DNA of 64,000 bases from Anaerocolumna jejuensis DSM 15929 (GCF_900142215.1 NZ_FRAC01000024.1:38583-102582), one strand, 5' to 3'; counted from the stretch's first letter, positions 8,175 through 17,250 are shown. Program-made: numbers and translations. Notes: generated by a model not told the origin, from the letters alone.

Positions 8175-9224
8175 ATGGAAAATAACAGTAAAACATGCGG
8201 TAAGCAAAGCCTGTTGTTTGCTAATCCGCCCTATATTATAGCAGGCTCCTCTATTACCGGTAAAAAGGAGGGGGAAGGACCCCTTGGAAGATACTTTGAC
8301 CAGGTAGAGGAAGACCCCATGTTTGGGGGAGATACCTGGGAGGATGCAGAGAGCAGGATGATGAAAAGGGCGGCGGATGCTGTGATTCAAAAGGCAGGTA
8401 TTAATAAAGACGACATCCGCTTTATGGTAGGAGGAGATTTGCTTGGACAGTTAATTGCTACCTCCTTCGGTATTATGGAGCTTGAAATTCCGTTATTCGG
8501 AGTTTACGGTGCCTGTTCTACTATGGGTGAATCCCTTGCCATCGGCTCGGTTTTGGTGGATGGCGGATTTGCTGACAAGATTATGGCTATTACCTCCAGT
8601 CACTTTGCAGGTGCCGAAAAGCAGTTTCGTTTTCCACTGGCATACGGAAGCCAAAGGCCGTTAGCGACAACTTGGACAGTTACCGGAAGCGGGGCGGTCA
8701 TATTGGATAAAGCAGATAACAGAAGTAAGAAGGAGCTTGAAAAGGAAGCACCTGTCTGTGTAATGGGAGCAACGGTAGGAAGGATTGTAGATTACGGCAT
8801 AAAGGATTCCATGAATATGGGAGCCTGTATGGCACCCTCCGCTTATAAGACCATTTCAGCGAATTTGAACGACCTTGGTGTAAAGCCGGAATATTATGAC
8901 AAAATTATAACCGGTGATTTGGGCTATGTCGGAAAGGATATCTTAATTGACCTGTTGAAGCAGGAAGGCTTTGATATCTCCAAGAACCACATGGACTGCG
9001 GTATCGAAATGTTTGATAAGGATACGCAGGATACCCATTCAGGAGGAAGCGGCTGCGGGTGCAGTGCCATAACCCTGGCAGGCTATGTGCTGCCAAAGCT
9101 TCGAAGAAGAGAGTGGAAAAGGGTTCTCTTTGTGCCAACCGGTGCGCTTCTGTCAACGGTCAGCTTTAACGAAGGTAATCCTGTCCCCGGTATCGCCCAT
9201 GCAGTAATTATTGAGGGGATGTAG
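8175..9224 (+). CDS. spoVAD: Stage V sporulation protein AD
   Basis: Soluble SpoVA component with a thiolase-like fold that binds dipicolinate. 349 residues from the chosen ATG (Bacillus ~338). Recognisable segments are the N-terminal FANPPYIIAGSSITGKKEGEG, then FGVYGACSTMGESLAIGS around the thiolase-fold cysteine, SSHFAGAEKQFRFPLAYGSQ, and the C-terminal GSGCGCSAITLAGYVLPKL. The frame stays open for about 280 nt upstream, but that part is repeat DNA (copies 1 and 2) and does not resemble the family. An ATG four codons upstream is an alternative start. Part of the spoVA operon. Confidence 0.95.
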   Translation: MENNSKTCGKQSLLFANPPYIIAGSSITGKKEGEGPLGRYFDQVEEDPMFGGDTWEDAESRMMKRAADAVIQKAGINKDDIRFMVGGDLLGQLIATSFGIMELEIPLFGVYGACSTMGESLAIGSVLVDGGFADKIMAITSSHFAGAEKQFRFPLAYGSQRPLATTWTVTGSGAVILDKADNRSKKELEKEAPVCVMGATVGRIVDYGIKDSMNMGACMAPSAYKTISANLNDLGVKPEYYDKIITGDLGYVGKDILIDLLKQEGFDISKNHMDCGIEMFDKDTQDTHSGGSGCGCSAITLAGYVLPKLRRREWKRVLFVPTGALLSTVSFNEGNPVPGIAHAVIIEGM

Positions 9225-9246
9225 GAATATGGATGTTATTCAGTAT

Positions 9247-9355
9247 AGTATCGCAAGTGGACTTGCGATATGCCCGTGGATTAGCTTGAAAAATGCGCTG
9301 CATTTTTAAACTTACTATTTAAGAGGTATCGCATACAGACTTGTGGTATGCAATG
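9247..9355 (+). repeat. Two-hairpin dispersed repeat, copies 3 (partial) and 4
   Basis: 9247-9276 is a lone second-type hairpin (GTATCGCAAG...CTTGCGATATGCCCG). 9286-9309 is a first-type hairpin (TTGAAAAATGC/GCATTTTTAA), and 9324-9355 another second-type hairpin (GTATCGCA...TGTGGTATGCAATG). The stretch CTATTTAAG before the second hairpin is also present in copy 5. They occupy the spoVAD-spoVAE gap. Confidence 0.65.
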
Positions 9356-9424
9356 TATAGAGTGGAATTAGAAATCTGGTAAAAATAAGAAAAATTGTCA
9401 TAGCAGATGATAGAAAGGGATCCT

Positions 9425-9781
9425 ATGGATTATTTAAAAGCATTTTTGATTGGTGGAGCAATCTGCGCGGTTATCCAGATATTAATGGATAATACGAAGC
9501 TCATGCCGGGACGTATAATGGTAATATTGGTTTGCCTGGGAGCCTTGCTGGGGTCACTGGGTATCTACGAGCCCTTTTCCAAATGGGCGGGTGCAGGAGC
9601 AACAGTACCCTTGAGTGGATTCGGTAATTCTCTGTTTCAGGGTATAAAGGAAGCAATTGACAAGGATGGCTTCCTGGGAATATTTAAAGGAGGATTGACT
9701 GCCACATCGTCGGGTATAGCAGGAGCCTTGATTTTCAGCTATATCGCATCCCTGATATTTAATCCCAAGATGAAAGATTGA
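9425..9781 (+). CDS. spoVAE: Stage V sporulation protein AE (SpoVAEb type)
   Basis: Membrane component of the SpoVA dipicolinate channel, 118 residues with about four hydrophobic helices. It shares with SpoVAC the motif AGATVPLSGFGNSLFQGIKEA. The ATG is preceded by AGAAAGGGATCCT. Last gene of the spoVA operon; a terminator follows. Confidence 0.93.
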   Translation: MDYLKAFLIGGAICAVIQILMDNTKLMPGRIMVILVCLGALLGSLGIYEPFSKWAGAGATVPLSGFGNSLFQGIKEAIDKDGFLGIFKGGLTATSSGIAGALIFSYIASLIFNPKMKD

Positions 9782-9787
9782 TAAAAA

Positions 9788-9876
9788 AGAAGCTCCATGC
9801 TTTCCTGCATATCTCCGGTCAAAGGTCTTATGGCTGCCTTTTAACCGGTTAATGCAGAGAGGGTATGGAGCTTTTA
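9788..9876 (+). terminator. Terminator of the spoVA operon (long-loop hairpin)
   Basis: GAAGCTCCATGC pairs with GTATGGAGCTTTT; the ~60-nt loop has its own partial pairing (AACCGGTT). A T-run closes it. The long loop makes it less canonical than its neighbours. Confidence 0.6.
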
Positions 9877-9910
9877 CATAGGTCAGAAATCAGTGTAGAT
9901 AATTATAGTG

Positions 9911-10098
9911 CCAAAAATTATCAGTGTAAATAATTATCAGTGTTAGTCGTTATCAGGTCAAAATTATCAATGTCAATTGTTGTCAGGTCAATTGTTATCA
10001 GGTCAATTGTTATCAGTTCAATCGTTATCAGCGTCAATCGTTATCAGCGCCAATTGTTATCAGTGTCATTAGTTATTAATGTCCATAGTTATAATTGA
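9911..10098. repeat. Degenerate ~15-bp tandem repeat at the PBP 3' end
   Basis: About a dozen head-to-tail copies of a unit close to GTCAATTGTTATCAG, with variants such as TCAATCGTTATCAGC and TCAGTGTCATTAGTTAT. The repeat begins just after the spoVAE terminator, covers the whole gap and runs through the stop codon into the last codons of the PBP gene. The period is a multiple of three. There are no unique spacers, so this is not a CRISPR array. Confidence 0.8.
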
Positions 10099-12820
10099 AT
10101 TCCGGGTCATAAATTTCTTCCGTGCCGTTATTGGTGCCATTGTTCCCGTTATCCGTATTCCCGTCATCTGTTCCTCCGGTATTGGAATTGTCCGGTGGAG
10201 TGGTTATGGGCGGGGTGGTTACCGGCGGAGTTCCAGACGGAGGTGTCGTAATAGGTGTGGGTGGTGGAATAATGTTCGGGAGCCCTGAATTTTTGGCATT
10301 GTGTACATTACAGGTATCCTTTGGCAGTATATAAGGTGTATCCATTGTTTTAGAGGTCTCATCCTTTGATAACAGTACCTTTTCCTTAACCGTTGCTTTC
10401 GGGCAGAAATCATTTGCAATCTTATTTGATACGGTACAGATGGAAACCTTTACATGAACATCACATTTTTCCGTAGGCTCCGTGTTCTTGGCAAAGTATT
10501 CGGTAGCCACTGTGGAGCCGCCTTCGTACTTATTACAAAGTCCGTCTACAGCAAGCTTGCCGCTCTTGGTGCAGATAGTACGCTGGACGATGGAATCGGG
10601 AATCGTAAAGGGCACCGGTTCCAGGCCGTAATCCTTATGAATCTGTTCCATGACATCCCGCCAGATAATCTTTTGATAGTTTTTATTAGTCTGACTCCTG
10701 TTATTGTCAAAGCCTGACCAGATACAGGCTGTGTAATAGGGTGTATAACCTGCAAACCATAAATCGTTGTAATCAGAGGTCGTACCGGTCTTTCCGGCAA
10801 TGGGCATCTTAAGGTTCTGGAAGTTGACCATGGTTCCGGTACCCTTCTTAACAACATCCTCCATAGCGCTGGTCAGGAGGAAGGCCGTAGATTCCATCAT
10901 AACCTGACGGACGGAGGTTTTCTTCTTCAGGAGCACCTTATTATCATGATCCAGTATCTTTGTATAAAAGATAGGCTTTGAATATACGCCTCCGTTGGCG
11001 ACGGCAGCATAGGCAGCTGTCAGCTCAAGATTGGAAACACCAGTTGTAATTCCTCCTAAAGCCAGAGAAAGATTGATATCGGAATAAACTTTACCGGTTT
11101 TGGAGGTCATATTGTCTACAAGTGTGGTAAAACCTAGCTTGTTAAGGTAGTCAAAACCAACCTGGGGAGTTACTTTTTCAAGGGTTTTGACAGTTACGAT
11201 ATTCATGGACCTGGTAATTGCTCTTCGAAGAGTGCTCAGGCCTTCATAGTTTTCGCCGTTCCAGTTCCTTACATACCTGTCCGTACCGGGATATTTATAA
11301 GGTGCATCATCTATTACACTGGCTAAGGTCATTCCTGCTGAATCCAGAGCAGGTAAATAGGTTGAAAGCACTTTAAAGGTAGAACCTGGCTGTCTGGTCG
11401 TATTGGTAGCACGGTTCAAAGTACGGTTTCCGGTCTTCTCGCCCCGGCCGCCGATTAATCCTACAACATAGCCTGTATGCTGATCCATGATAACCATGGA
11501 AGACTGAGGCTGGATAATAAGATTGGTCTTCTCAGCAAGTATAGTATCACCGGCTTCTACCTTCGCGGTCTTAAAATCCTTTATTAGCTTTTGGGCCTCT
11601 TTTTTGGAAGAGAAGTAAGCAGAGGTTAAATGGTTGTAGTTCAATAAATCATTGGTGTGGTAATGTACTGTTTTTCCGCTCTTTTTTTCTATGGAAAGGG
11701 CATAGGTAAGCTCCCAGAAGGAATCGGTTCCCATCTTAGGGAAGTAGCTTTCGTTGGTATATACATTATCAAGTACGGACTGAACCTTGGAATCCAGGGT
11801 AGTATAGATGCTTAATCCACCGCTGTAGAGGATATTGCTGGCCTGTGTATAGGTATAGCCCTTTTCAGCCTGAAGGTCTGCGATGACCTGCTCGATCAGT
11901 TCATCTACAAAATAGCTGTTATAGGTAGAGTTCTCATCCTGCTCCGCGGTAACGGACTGAATACGGGAGTAGACATCATCAGCTACCGCTTCCTTGTATT
12001 CCTCTTCCGTACATTTATTCAAACGCTTCATATTGTCCAGAATCTGCATACGCCGCTGGGAATTGTTATCCGGGTGGTTGATGGGATTCATGTTTGTCGG
12101 GGATTGGGCAATGGCTGCTATAACAGCTGCTTCAGATAAGGTAAGGTCGCTTACATCCTTGTCAAAATAACGCCTGGAAGCAGTCTGCACGCCGTGGGTC
12201 CCGGCGCCCAGGTTAATCGTATTCATATAATACTCCAGTATCTGGTTCTTGCGAAGCTTTTGCTCCAGCTGGATTGCAAGATACTGTTCCTGAATTTTTC
12301 TTATAAATCTATCAAGAATATTATTTTCTGCGCCGCCGTTAAATACCTGGTTCTTTATCAGCTGCTGAGTTATTGTACTGGCACCCTGGTCAAAATCTCC
12401 GGATTTGATACCGTTAAAAAAGGCACGGAAGATACCCTGCATGTCAATACCGTTGTGCTGGTAAAAACGTTCATCCTCAATGCTGATAAAGCAGTTTCGA
12501 AGAACCTTCGGAATATCCTTTATTTCAACATAAACGCGGTTAGAATCGGCATCTGCCAGTGTGTCTATCACATTTCCATCCTTATCATATATAGTGGTGG
12601 TAAAACCAGTTGGAGCGACATTAATCTGATCTATACTGGGGGCACTGTCGGCAAGTCCTTTCAAAACACCGAATCCCAGATAGGAGCCGATAATTATGAT
12701 AGAAACCAAACATACCAGGAATAAACGGAAGAGGGTAACACTTGCTTTTGTGGCAAGCTTCCTGGAAGCAGATTTTATATACTGTTGCTTTCTGGCGGTT
12801 CCTTTCTTGCTAAAATCCAT
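10076..12820 (-). CDS. Class A penicillin-binding protein (PBP1A family)
   Basis: Bifunctional peptidoglycan glycosyltransferase/transpeptidase, 914 residues. A short cytoplasmic tail and one membrane anchor (residues ~28-56) precede the GT51 domain (EDERFYQHNGIDMQG, GASTITQQLIKN). The transpeptidase carries all three catalytic motifs: STFK in RQPGSTFKVL, SMN in TRSMNIVTVKT and KTGT in AGKTGTTSDYNDLWF. The C-terminus is a long extracytoplasmic tail rich in Thr, Pro and then Asn/Gly. AAGGAGGTTTATT precedes the ATG on the minus strand. A TATAAT at 12848-12843 (minus strand) could be its -10. The gene ends in the tandem repeat described separately. Confidence 0.96.
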   Translation of the reverse strand: MDFSKKGTARKQQYIKSASRKLATKASVTLFRLFLVCLVSIIIIGSYLGFGVLKGLADSAPSIDQINVAPTGFTTTIYDKDGNVIDTLADADSNRVYVEIKDIPKVLRNCFISIEDERFYQHNGIDMQGIFRAFFNGIKSGDFDQGASTITQQLIKNQVFNGGAENNILDRFIRKIQEQYLAIQLEQKLRKNQILEYYMNTINLGAGTHGVQTASRRYFDKDVSDLTLSEAAVIAAIAQSPTNMNPINHPDNNSQRRMQILDNMKRLNKCTEEEYKEAVADDVYSRIQSVTAEQDENSTYNSYFVDELIEQVIADLQAEKGYTYTQASNILYSGGLSIYTTLDSKVQSVLDNVYTNESYFPKMGTDSFWELTYALSIEKKSGKTVHYHTNDLLNYNHLTSAYFSSKKEAQKLIKDFKTAKVEAGDTILAEKTNLIIQPQSSMVIMDQHTGYVVGLIGGRGEKTGNRTLNRATNTTRQPGSTFKVLSTYLPALDSAGMTLASVIDDAPYKYPGTDRYVRNWNGENYEGLSTLRRAITRSMNIVTVKTLEKVTPQVGFDYLNKLGFTTLVDNMTSKTGKVYSDINLSLALGGITTGVSNLELTAAYAAVANGGVYSKPIFYTKILDHDNKVLLKKKTSVRQVMMESTAFLLTSAMEDVVKKGTGTMVNFQNLKMPIAGKTGTTSDYNDLWFAGYTPYYTACIWSGFDNNRSQTNKNYQKIIWRDVMEQIHKDYGLEPVPFTIPDSIVQRTICTKSGKLAVDGLCNKYEGGSTVATEYFAKNTEPTEKCDVHVKVSICTVSNKIANDFCPKATVKEKVLLSKDETSKTMDTPYILPKDTCNVHNAKNSGLPNIIPPPTPITTPPSGTPPVTTPPITTPPDNSNTGGTDDGNTDNGNNGTNNGTEEIYDPEFNYNYGH

Positions 12821-13373
12821 AATAAACCTCCTTTATCCCGTTATTATATCAAATAAAGCCTGCAAAATAAAGAAATATTTTGTTGTGAAGGCACCAGTTC
12901 CACGGCTTACAGTCTTTGTTTACCAAGTTTTCCTAAGGCAGCAGATTGTAAATGGGAAAAATTGCATATTCAAATACTTGTCTGAATATATTATAGTAAT
13001 AATAAAAGATAAATGATACATTACTGCCTATAAGGCACCTTTAAGTATTATATCATTTCTAAAGAAATATGTTAAGTATATACAAAATAAATCCAAAATA
13101 TGGATTTTTCTAAGCACTTATGCACATATGCTACAAAGTGTAGCACTAAAAAAAGCTCAAAAAATGTTAAAAATATCACAAAATCTGTGATTAATTGGGA
13201 ATTATAAAATAATTGTTTACATAACGTGAAATTGTACTATCACAGCAGTTAAATTGGGAGTTAGCCCAAAATAATATCTTTATTTTATATTGTGTTAAAG
13301 TTATAATAGCCATAGTTTATTATTTCTATTATTGCAGTGTTATTTTAAAAATTATCAGATTTTTGGAGGGGCT
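12821..13373. other. 553-bp divergent intergenic region
   Basis: AT-rich region between the divergent PBP gene and the DUF6514-like gene. It holds the PBP promoter (minus-strand TATAAT at 12848-12843, no convincing -35) and, on the plus strand, TATAAT at 13302-13307 with only a weak -35 (TTTATT). A small TTGGG/CCCAA inverted repeat lies near 13253-13269. I see no gene and no further structure. Confidence 0.5.
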
Positions 13374-13667
13374 ATGGAGAAATTATTCTTAGAGGGAACA
13401 AAGAGGATATTGTTGGAAGATAACAAAGAGCTGGTATTTGATTATTATTTAGTGGAAGAATGTAGGAATTGTCAAAATAATGTAAAGCTTTACGGCATTA
13501 AAATATTCCAGCATATGAGGGACCATCTTTTAGTAGAGTATTCAGAACCTATTTCCGATTCGAAGGAGATAGTGGAGGGCATGATACATAAACTCTGGAA
13601 GAATGAAGTTACGCTGGTTACAATGCTGGAAATTGTAGACGATTTAGTTACAGATTGTACATTGTAG
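13374..13667 (+). CDS. DUF6514-like small protein
   Basis: A 97-residue soluble protein with the pattern of a small clostridial family that I recall as DUF6514: FDYYLVEECRN...KLYGIKIFQ in the first half and NEVTLVTMLEIVDDLV at the end. Function unknown. TTGGAGGGGCT gives a strong ribosome site just before this ATG; an upstream in-frame start has none. Monocistronic, with its own promoter-like -10 and a bidirectional terminator shared with the convergent yigZ. Confidence 0.7.
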   Translation: MEKLFLEGTKRILLEDNKELVFDYYLVEECRNCQNNVKLYGIKIFQHMRDHLLVEYSEPISDSKEIVEGMIHKLWKNEVTLVTMLEIVDDLVTDCTL

Positions 13668-13740
13668 GTTCACTGAGGGAAACAAAACAAAAGATATAAT
13701 ACCGAAATAATAGAAGAATAAATAAACTAAGGGAAACAGT

Positions 13741-13775
13741 TAAGAAAGGAGCTGCTAAGGGGCGGCTCCTTTCTT
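13741..13775. terminator. Bidirectional terminator between convergent genes
   Basis: TTAAGAAAGGAGCTGC and GCGGCTCCTTTCTTAA form a near-perfect stem around TAAGGG. Flanking A and T runs allow function on both strands. The arm overlaps the stop codon of yigZ. Confidence 0.85.
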
Positions 13776-14433
13776 AATTGTTATCAAAAATAACCAGTTC
13801 ATTATTTATTACAGCGTACCACAGCTCTTCCTCCCTGGAAAGGCTCAGCCTTCCGGCGGTCAATTCTGTAAGGCTCTGGCGGAAGGAAGAAAAGATCTCC
13901 TCCGGTATCAAAAGAGAGAGCGTTACCTTATCCTGATATTCCTCTTTCAACAGATATATTCCCATCTGGGCAATGGTATACTTTAGCTTGCCGGTCAGAG
14001 TATAATCAATTAGAATATCTGACTTGAAGCCTAAGGTCTTTTCGATGACCTCAGCATTCCGAAGTCCTTCCTTTGCAGCACTCTGGTAGGCATGCACCAA
14101 ACCGCCGGTACCGAGCAGCGTACCGCCGAAATACCTTGTAACTACAATGAGGACATTATGAAGCCCTTCCTGTACAATAAGGTCAAGGATGGGAAGCCCG
14201 GCAGTTTTTGCCGGTTCACCGTCATCGCTTAAGCGTTTGATTTCATCCTTGCTGCCAATTGCATAGGCATAGCAGTTATGCCTGGCAGAGGAATGCTCTT
14301 TTTTTACCTGTTCAATGAACCGGAGTGCTTCTTCCTCGGAAGAGACCGGATAGATTGAAGCAATAAATCTGGATTTTTTAACCGACACCTCACCGGTGCT
14401 GTATCCGTATACTGTTCGGCAGCTTTCGTTCAT
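13774..14433 (-). CDS. yigZ: YigZ/IMPACT family protein
   Basis: Member of the UPF0029/IMPACT family (YigZ, YvyE), 219 residues. Characteristic sequences are KKSRFIASIYPVSSEEEA near the N-terminus, SSARHNCYAYAIG, SDDGEPAKTAGLPIL and VTRYFGGTLLGTGGLVHAY. A second, ferredoxin-like domain (DUF1949) follows. Biochemical role is not established; eukaryotic IMPACT acts on translation control. The start at MNESCRTVYGY is preceded by AAGGGGACAGCA. A longer reading would run into the DUF4250 gene that lies immediately upstream, so it was rejected. Confidence 0.9.
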   Translation of the reverse strand: MNESCRTVYGYSTGEVSVKKSRFIASIYPVSSEEEALRFIEQVKKEHSSARHNCYAYAIGSKDEIKRLSDDGEPAKTAGLPILDLIVQEGLHNVLIVVTRYFGGTLLGTGGLVHAYQSAAKEGLRNAEVIEKTLGFKSDILIDYTLTGKLKYTIAQMGIYLLKEEYQDKVTLSLLIPEEIFSSFRQSLTELTAGRLSLSREEELWYAVINNELVIFDNN

Positions 14434-14443
14434 TGCTGTCCCC

Positions 14444-14620
14444 TTATCTGAATTGATTTTGATCAGGAATATATTCATAGTGAATGATATTTAACCTGTC
14501 TTTTAAATCCTGCTCGTTAATTTCCAGTATTTCGCATAGTTCTGTTAAGGTTTTGAATTTATCCCTTAATTGGGTATTAACGTAACTTAACAGTATGAAT
14601 GGGTCCTTGGGCAGTGTCAT
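14444..14620 (-). CDS. DUF4250 domain protein (58 aa)
   Basis: A short minus-strand gene beginning MTLPKDPFILLSYVNT and ending YEYIPDQNQFR. The LPKDP start, the VNTQLRD motif and the terminal YEY...QNQF match the DUF4250 family of small Firmicute proteins as I know it. Function unknown; the central part (LTELCEILEINEQDLKDRL) looks like a helix-turn-helix fold. TAGGAGGACATC before the ATG is an excellent ribosome site. Ten bases separate its stop from the yigZ start, so the two are probably an operon. Confidence 0.85.
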   Translation of the reverse strand: MTLPKDPFILLSYVNTQLRDKFKTLTELCEILEINEQDLKDRLNIIHYEYIPDQNQFR

Positions 14621-14718
14621 GATGTCCTCCTAAGCAGTATTTTTTACTATTATAACATAAGCTTAGTTAAAACAAAATAGGATTTCAAATGTAATAAGGG
14701 GGGGGATTGGGAACGGAC

Positions 14719-14950
14719 GATGATTTTTGCTTACCTTTCGTAATTTTCTCGTTCGGGGTTCCGAATTCCACTAAAATGCCAGCAGCTGTTCCTGGCAGGT
14801 GAAATTATACCAAACTCGCTGACAGGTTGTTTCGGTGTGGAGCTGTGAGCTCAGACAGTGGTATAATTTTACCTAGGAACAGCTGCTGCCATTTAAGTGT
14901 CATTAGGGAACTCCTTAATAGAAAATTACGAAAGGTAAGCCAAAATCATC
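14719..14950 (+). repeat. Long-hairpin element A (232 bp)
   Basis: The outer 30-bp arms (14719-14748 and 14921-14950) pair with one mismatch. An internal-loop zone follows (ATTCCACTAAA at 14765-14775 facing TTAAGTGTCATTAGGGAAC at 14893-14911). A second stem (14779-14812 with 14858-14890) leads to an apical part with AAACTCGCTG and GAGCTCAGACAG. The outer flanks are GGAC on the left and TGGGTATTGG on the right. No coding frame is evident. Same layout as elements B and C. Confidence 0.85.
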
Positions 14951-15050
14951 TGGGTATTGGCAAGAAACCCTTAGACAGTTATTATGTTTTTTGAGTTTTT
15001 CTTAGTTTTAGGCACAGCAAACGCATGAAACCAAATAATGGATATACACA

Positions 15051-15282
15051 GATGACCAAGGGGGGTGTTTGGGAGTTTTGTCTCAAGAGGTTCCTTATGA
15101 CACTTAAGCGGCAGGAAACGTAACTAGGTAAAACAGTGCCACTGTTTGAGCGCATTAACTGACACAGCCATATTTGTCACAGCGAGTTTGGCGCTGATTT
15201 ACCTGCCAGTTACGTTTTCTGCCGCTTTAGTGGAATAAGGGTTCTCGCGCAACAAAACTCCCAAACACCCCCCTTGGTCATC
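15051..15282 (-). repeat. Long-hairpin element B (232 bp, inverted relative to A)
   Basis: Perfect 31-bp outer arms (15051-15081 with 15252-15282), unrelated in sequence to the arms of A. Read on the minus strand it has the same ordered motifs as A: ATTCCACTAAA (15236-15226), CAAACTCGCTG (15190-15180), GCTCAAACAGTGG (15151-15139), TTTTACCTAG, and AAGTGTCATAAGGAAC (15105-15090). Its left flank on that strand is GGAC, as in A. The total length is identical to A. Confidence 0.85.
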
Positions 15283-15333
15283 GTCCGTTTCCATAAACTT
15301 TTTTTCATTCGTTTGCCTTTAGGGGGCTTTTAG

Positions 15334-15362
15334 TTGACGGGGAGGGGATTTTTCTATACAAT
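15334..15362 (+). promoter_or_regulatory. Promoter of rarA
   Basis: TTGACG and TACAAT separated by 17 bp, about 80 bp before the rarA start. Confidence 0.7.
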
Positions 15363-15440
15363 AAGAGAACGGAGGTTTGTATGCAGGTGCATTGCGGCTG
15401 GAAATGAGGTTATGGACGGAGCAGTGCGGAAACGGGGTGA

Positions 15441-16772
15441 ATGATGGATTTATTTGATTATATGAGGGAAACACAGAAGGAAAAAGAGGCTCCTCTTGCC
15501 AACAGGCTGCGTCCGAAAACGCTGGATGAGGTTGTGGGACAGGAGCATATTATTGGGAAGGACAAGCTGCTGTACAGGGCTATTAAAGCGGATAAAATCA
15601 GTTCCATTATTTTTTACGGACCGCCTGGGACGGGTAAGACAACACTTGCCAGAGTTATAGCCAATACCACCAGTGCTGCCTTTCTTCAATTGAATGCTAC
15701 GGTTGCCGGTAAAAAGGATATGGAGGAGGTCATTGGCCAGGCTAAGGATAATATGGGCATGTATGGAAAACGGACCATATTGTTTATAGATGAGATTCAC
15801 CGTTTTAACAAGGGACAGCAGGATTATCTTCTGCCCTTTGTGGAGGACGGTACGATAATTTTGATTGGAGCTACAACGGAAAATCCTTATTTTGAAGTTA
15901 ACGGCGCGCTTATTTCACGCTCTGTTATCTTTGAATTGAAGGCGCTGGAGAAAAAGGATATCAGAGAATTAATTGTGAGAGCTGTCTATGACAAGGAAAA
16001 GGGAATGGGTAATTATAACGGGGAGATTGACCAAGAGGCACTTGATTTTCTCTCCGATATCTCAGGAGGGGATGCCAGAACTGCCTTAAATGCTATTGAG
16101 CTTGGAATTCTTACAACGGAACGGGGAGAGGACGGCAGGATACACATTACCCTGGAAGTGGCTCAGGATTGTGTGCAAAAGAGAGCCATCCGGTATGATA
16201 AGACCGGAGACAACCATTATGATACCATCTCTGCTTTTATAAAGAGCATGAGGGGGTCGGATGCGGATGCTGCTATTTATTATCTGGCCCGGATGCTCTA
16301 TGCGGGAGAGAGCGTGTCCTTTATTGCCAGGCGTATCGTTATCTGTGCCGCTGAGGATGTGTCCAATGCGGACCCTAATGCGCTTGTAGTTGCCAATGCC
16401 GCCGCAGAGGCTGTGGAAAGGTTAGGCATGCCGGAAGCACGGATTGTACTGGCTCAGGCGGCTGCTTATGTTGCCTGTGCACCGAAAAGCAATTCTGCCA
16501 TAATTGCCATAGATGCCGCCATGGCTGCCGTAAGAAATGAGCATACTCCCACCATCCCGCCCCATCTGATGGACGCTCATTATAAGGGAGCGCAGAAGTT
16601 AGGGCATGGCCTGGATTATAAGTATGCTCATTCTTATAAAAACCATTTTGTGAAGCAGCAATATCTTCCCGATGAATTACAGGGCCGCAGCTTTTATGAG
16701 CTGTCTGATCAAGGCTATGAAAAGACCTTAAAGGAATACCAGGAGCGGATCAGAAGGGAAGCGGAAGAATAG
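15441..16772 (+). CDS. rarA: Replication-associated recombination protein A
   Basis: AAA+ ATPase of the RarA/MgsA/WRNIP1 family that acts at stalled replication forks. 443 residues. Order: RPKTLDEVVGQEHI, Walker A GPPGTGKTT, Walker B ILFIDEIHRFN, sensor/arginine-finger region GATTENPYFEVNGALISRS, then the family-specific C-terminal domain (MRGSDADAAIYYLARML, LIDAHYKGAQKLGHG-type stretch ending in KNHFVKQQYLP). The start follows AACGGGGTGA; the next codon is also ATG. Confidence 0.96.
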   Translation: MMDLFDYMRETQKEKEAPLANRLRPKTLDEVVGQEHIIGKDKLLYRAIKADKISSIIFYGPPGTGKTTLARVIANTTSAAFLQLNATVAGKKDMEEVIGQAKDNMGMYGKRTILFIDEIHRFNKGQQDYLLPFVEDGTIILIGATTENPYFEVNGALISRSVIFELKALEKKDIRELIVRAVYDKEKGMGNYNGEIDQEALDFLSDISGGDARTALNAIELGILTTERGEDGRIHITLEVAQDCVQKRAIRYDKTGDNHYDTISAFIKSMRGSDADAAIYYLARMLYAGESVSFIARRIVICAAEDVSNADPNALVVANAAAEAVERLGMPEARIVLAQAAAYVACAPKSNSAIIAIDAAMAAVRNEHTPTIPPHLMDAHYKGAQKLGHGLDYKYAHSYKNHFVKQQYLPDELQGRSFYELSDQGYEKTLKEYQERIRREAEE

Positions 16773-16784
16773 TACCTGCAGGTG

Positions 16785-17018
16785 TTACTGCTTGTCCTTC
16801 CTTTTTTTGGCTTCCTCTTCCCCGCGCTTTTTAAGCAGCTTATATACCAGCATGTAGGCATACAGCAGGATAGGTATTATAATGGTTGAATACAGACTTG
16901 CCATTAGAAGTCCCTTTGAATTGGGAGAGGCGGTAAGACCTGCATAGAGTGTAAAGCCATATAAGGACAGCAAAAGCAGTACGGCTATTAAGGCACCGAT
17001 ACGTTTTATTTTTTTCAT
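16785..17018 (-). CDS. Small two-helix membrane protein
   Basis: 77 residues with two predicted membrane helices (IGALIAVLLLLSLYGFTLYA and LMASLYSTIIIPILLYAYML) and a highly charged C-terminal tail (LKKRGEEEAKKRKDKQ). The start was chosen because AAAGGGGTTCTT precedes it; upstream in-frame starts lack a ribosome site. No family recognised beyond a resemblance to small uncharacterised Lachnospiraceae membrane proteins. Convergent with rarA. Confidence 0.65.
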   Translation of the reverse strand: MKKIKRIGALIAVLLLLSLYGFTLYAGLTASPNSKGLLMASLYSTIIIPILLYAYMLVYKLLKKRGEEEAKKRKDKQ

Positions 17019-17250
17019 AAGAACCCCTTTACTTTCAATGAAATTAGGTTTTGTTAATAACAACAGTATAAAGGAAGTAGTTGTTAAAAACAAGAGGCGA
17101 TGGCTGTAAAAATAACAGTCATTAAAGCAAGCAGTTGCAGAGAACCTGTCTATGAAATTTAATTTTTGTGCAAATTGCTGTATAAATATTTAAAAGCCGT
17201 AAAAATAATATTGCATAATATAGTATTTGTAAATAGATTGCATTTTTTAT

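Noticed and set aside
9911..10098. CRISPR array
   Set aside because: The repeat unit is only ~15 bp, copies abut with no unique spacers, and no cas genes are present.
13774..14478. Longer yigZ start (234 residues)
   Set aside because: It would overlap the 3' end of the DUF4250 gene, while the ATG at 14433 has its own ribosome site and the conserved N-terminus.
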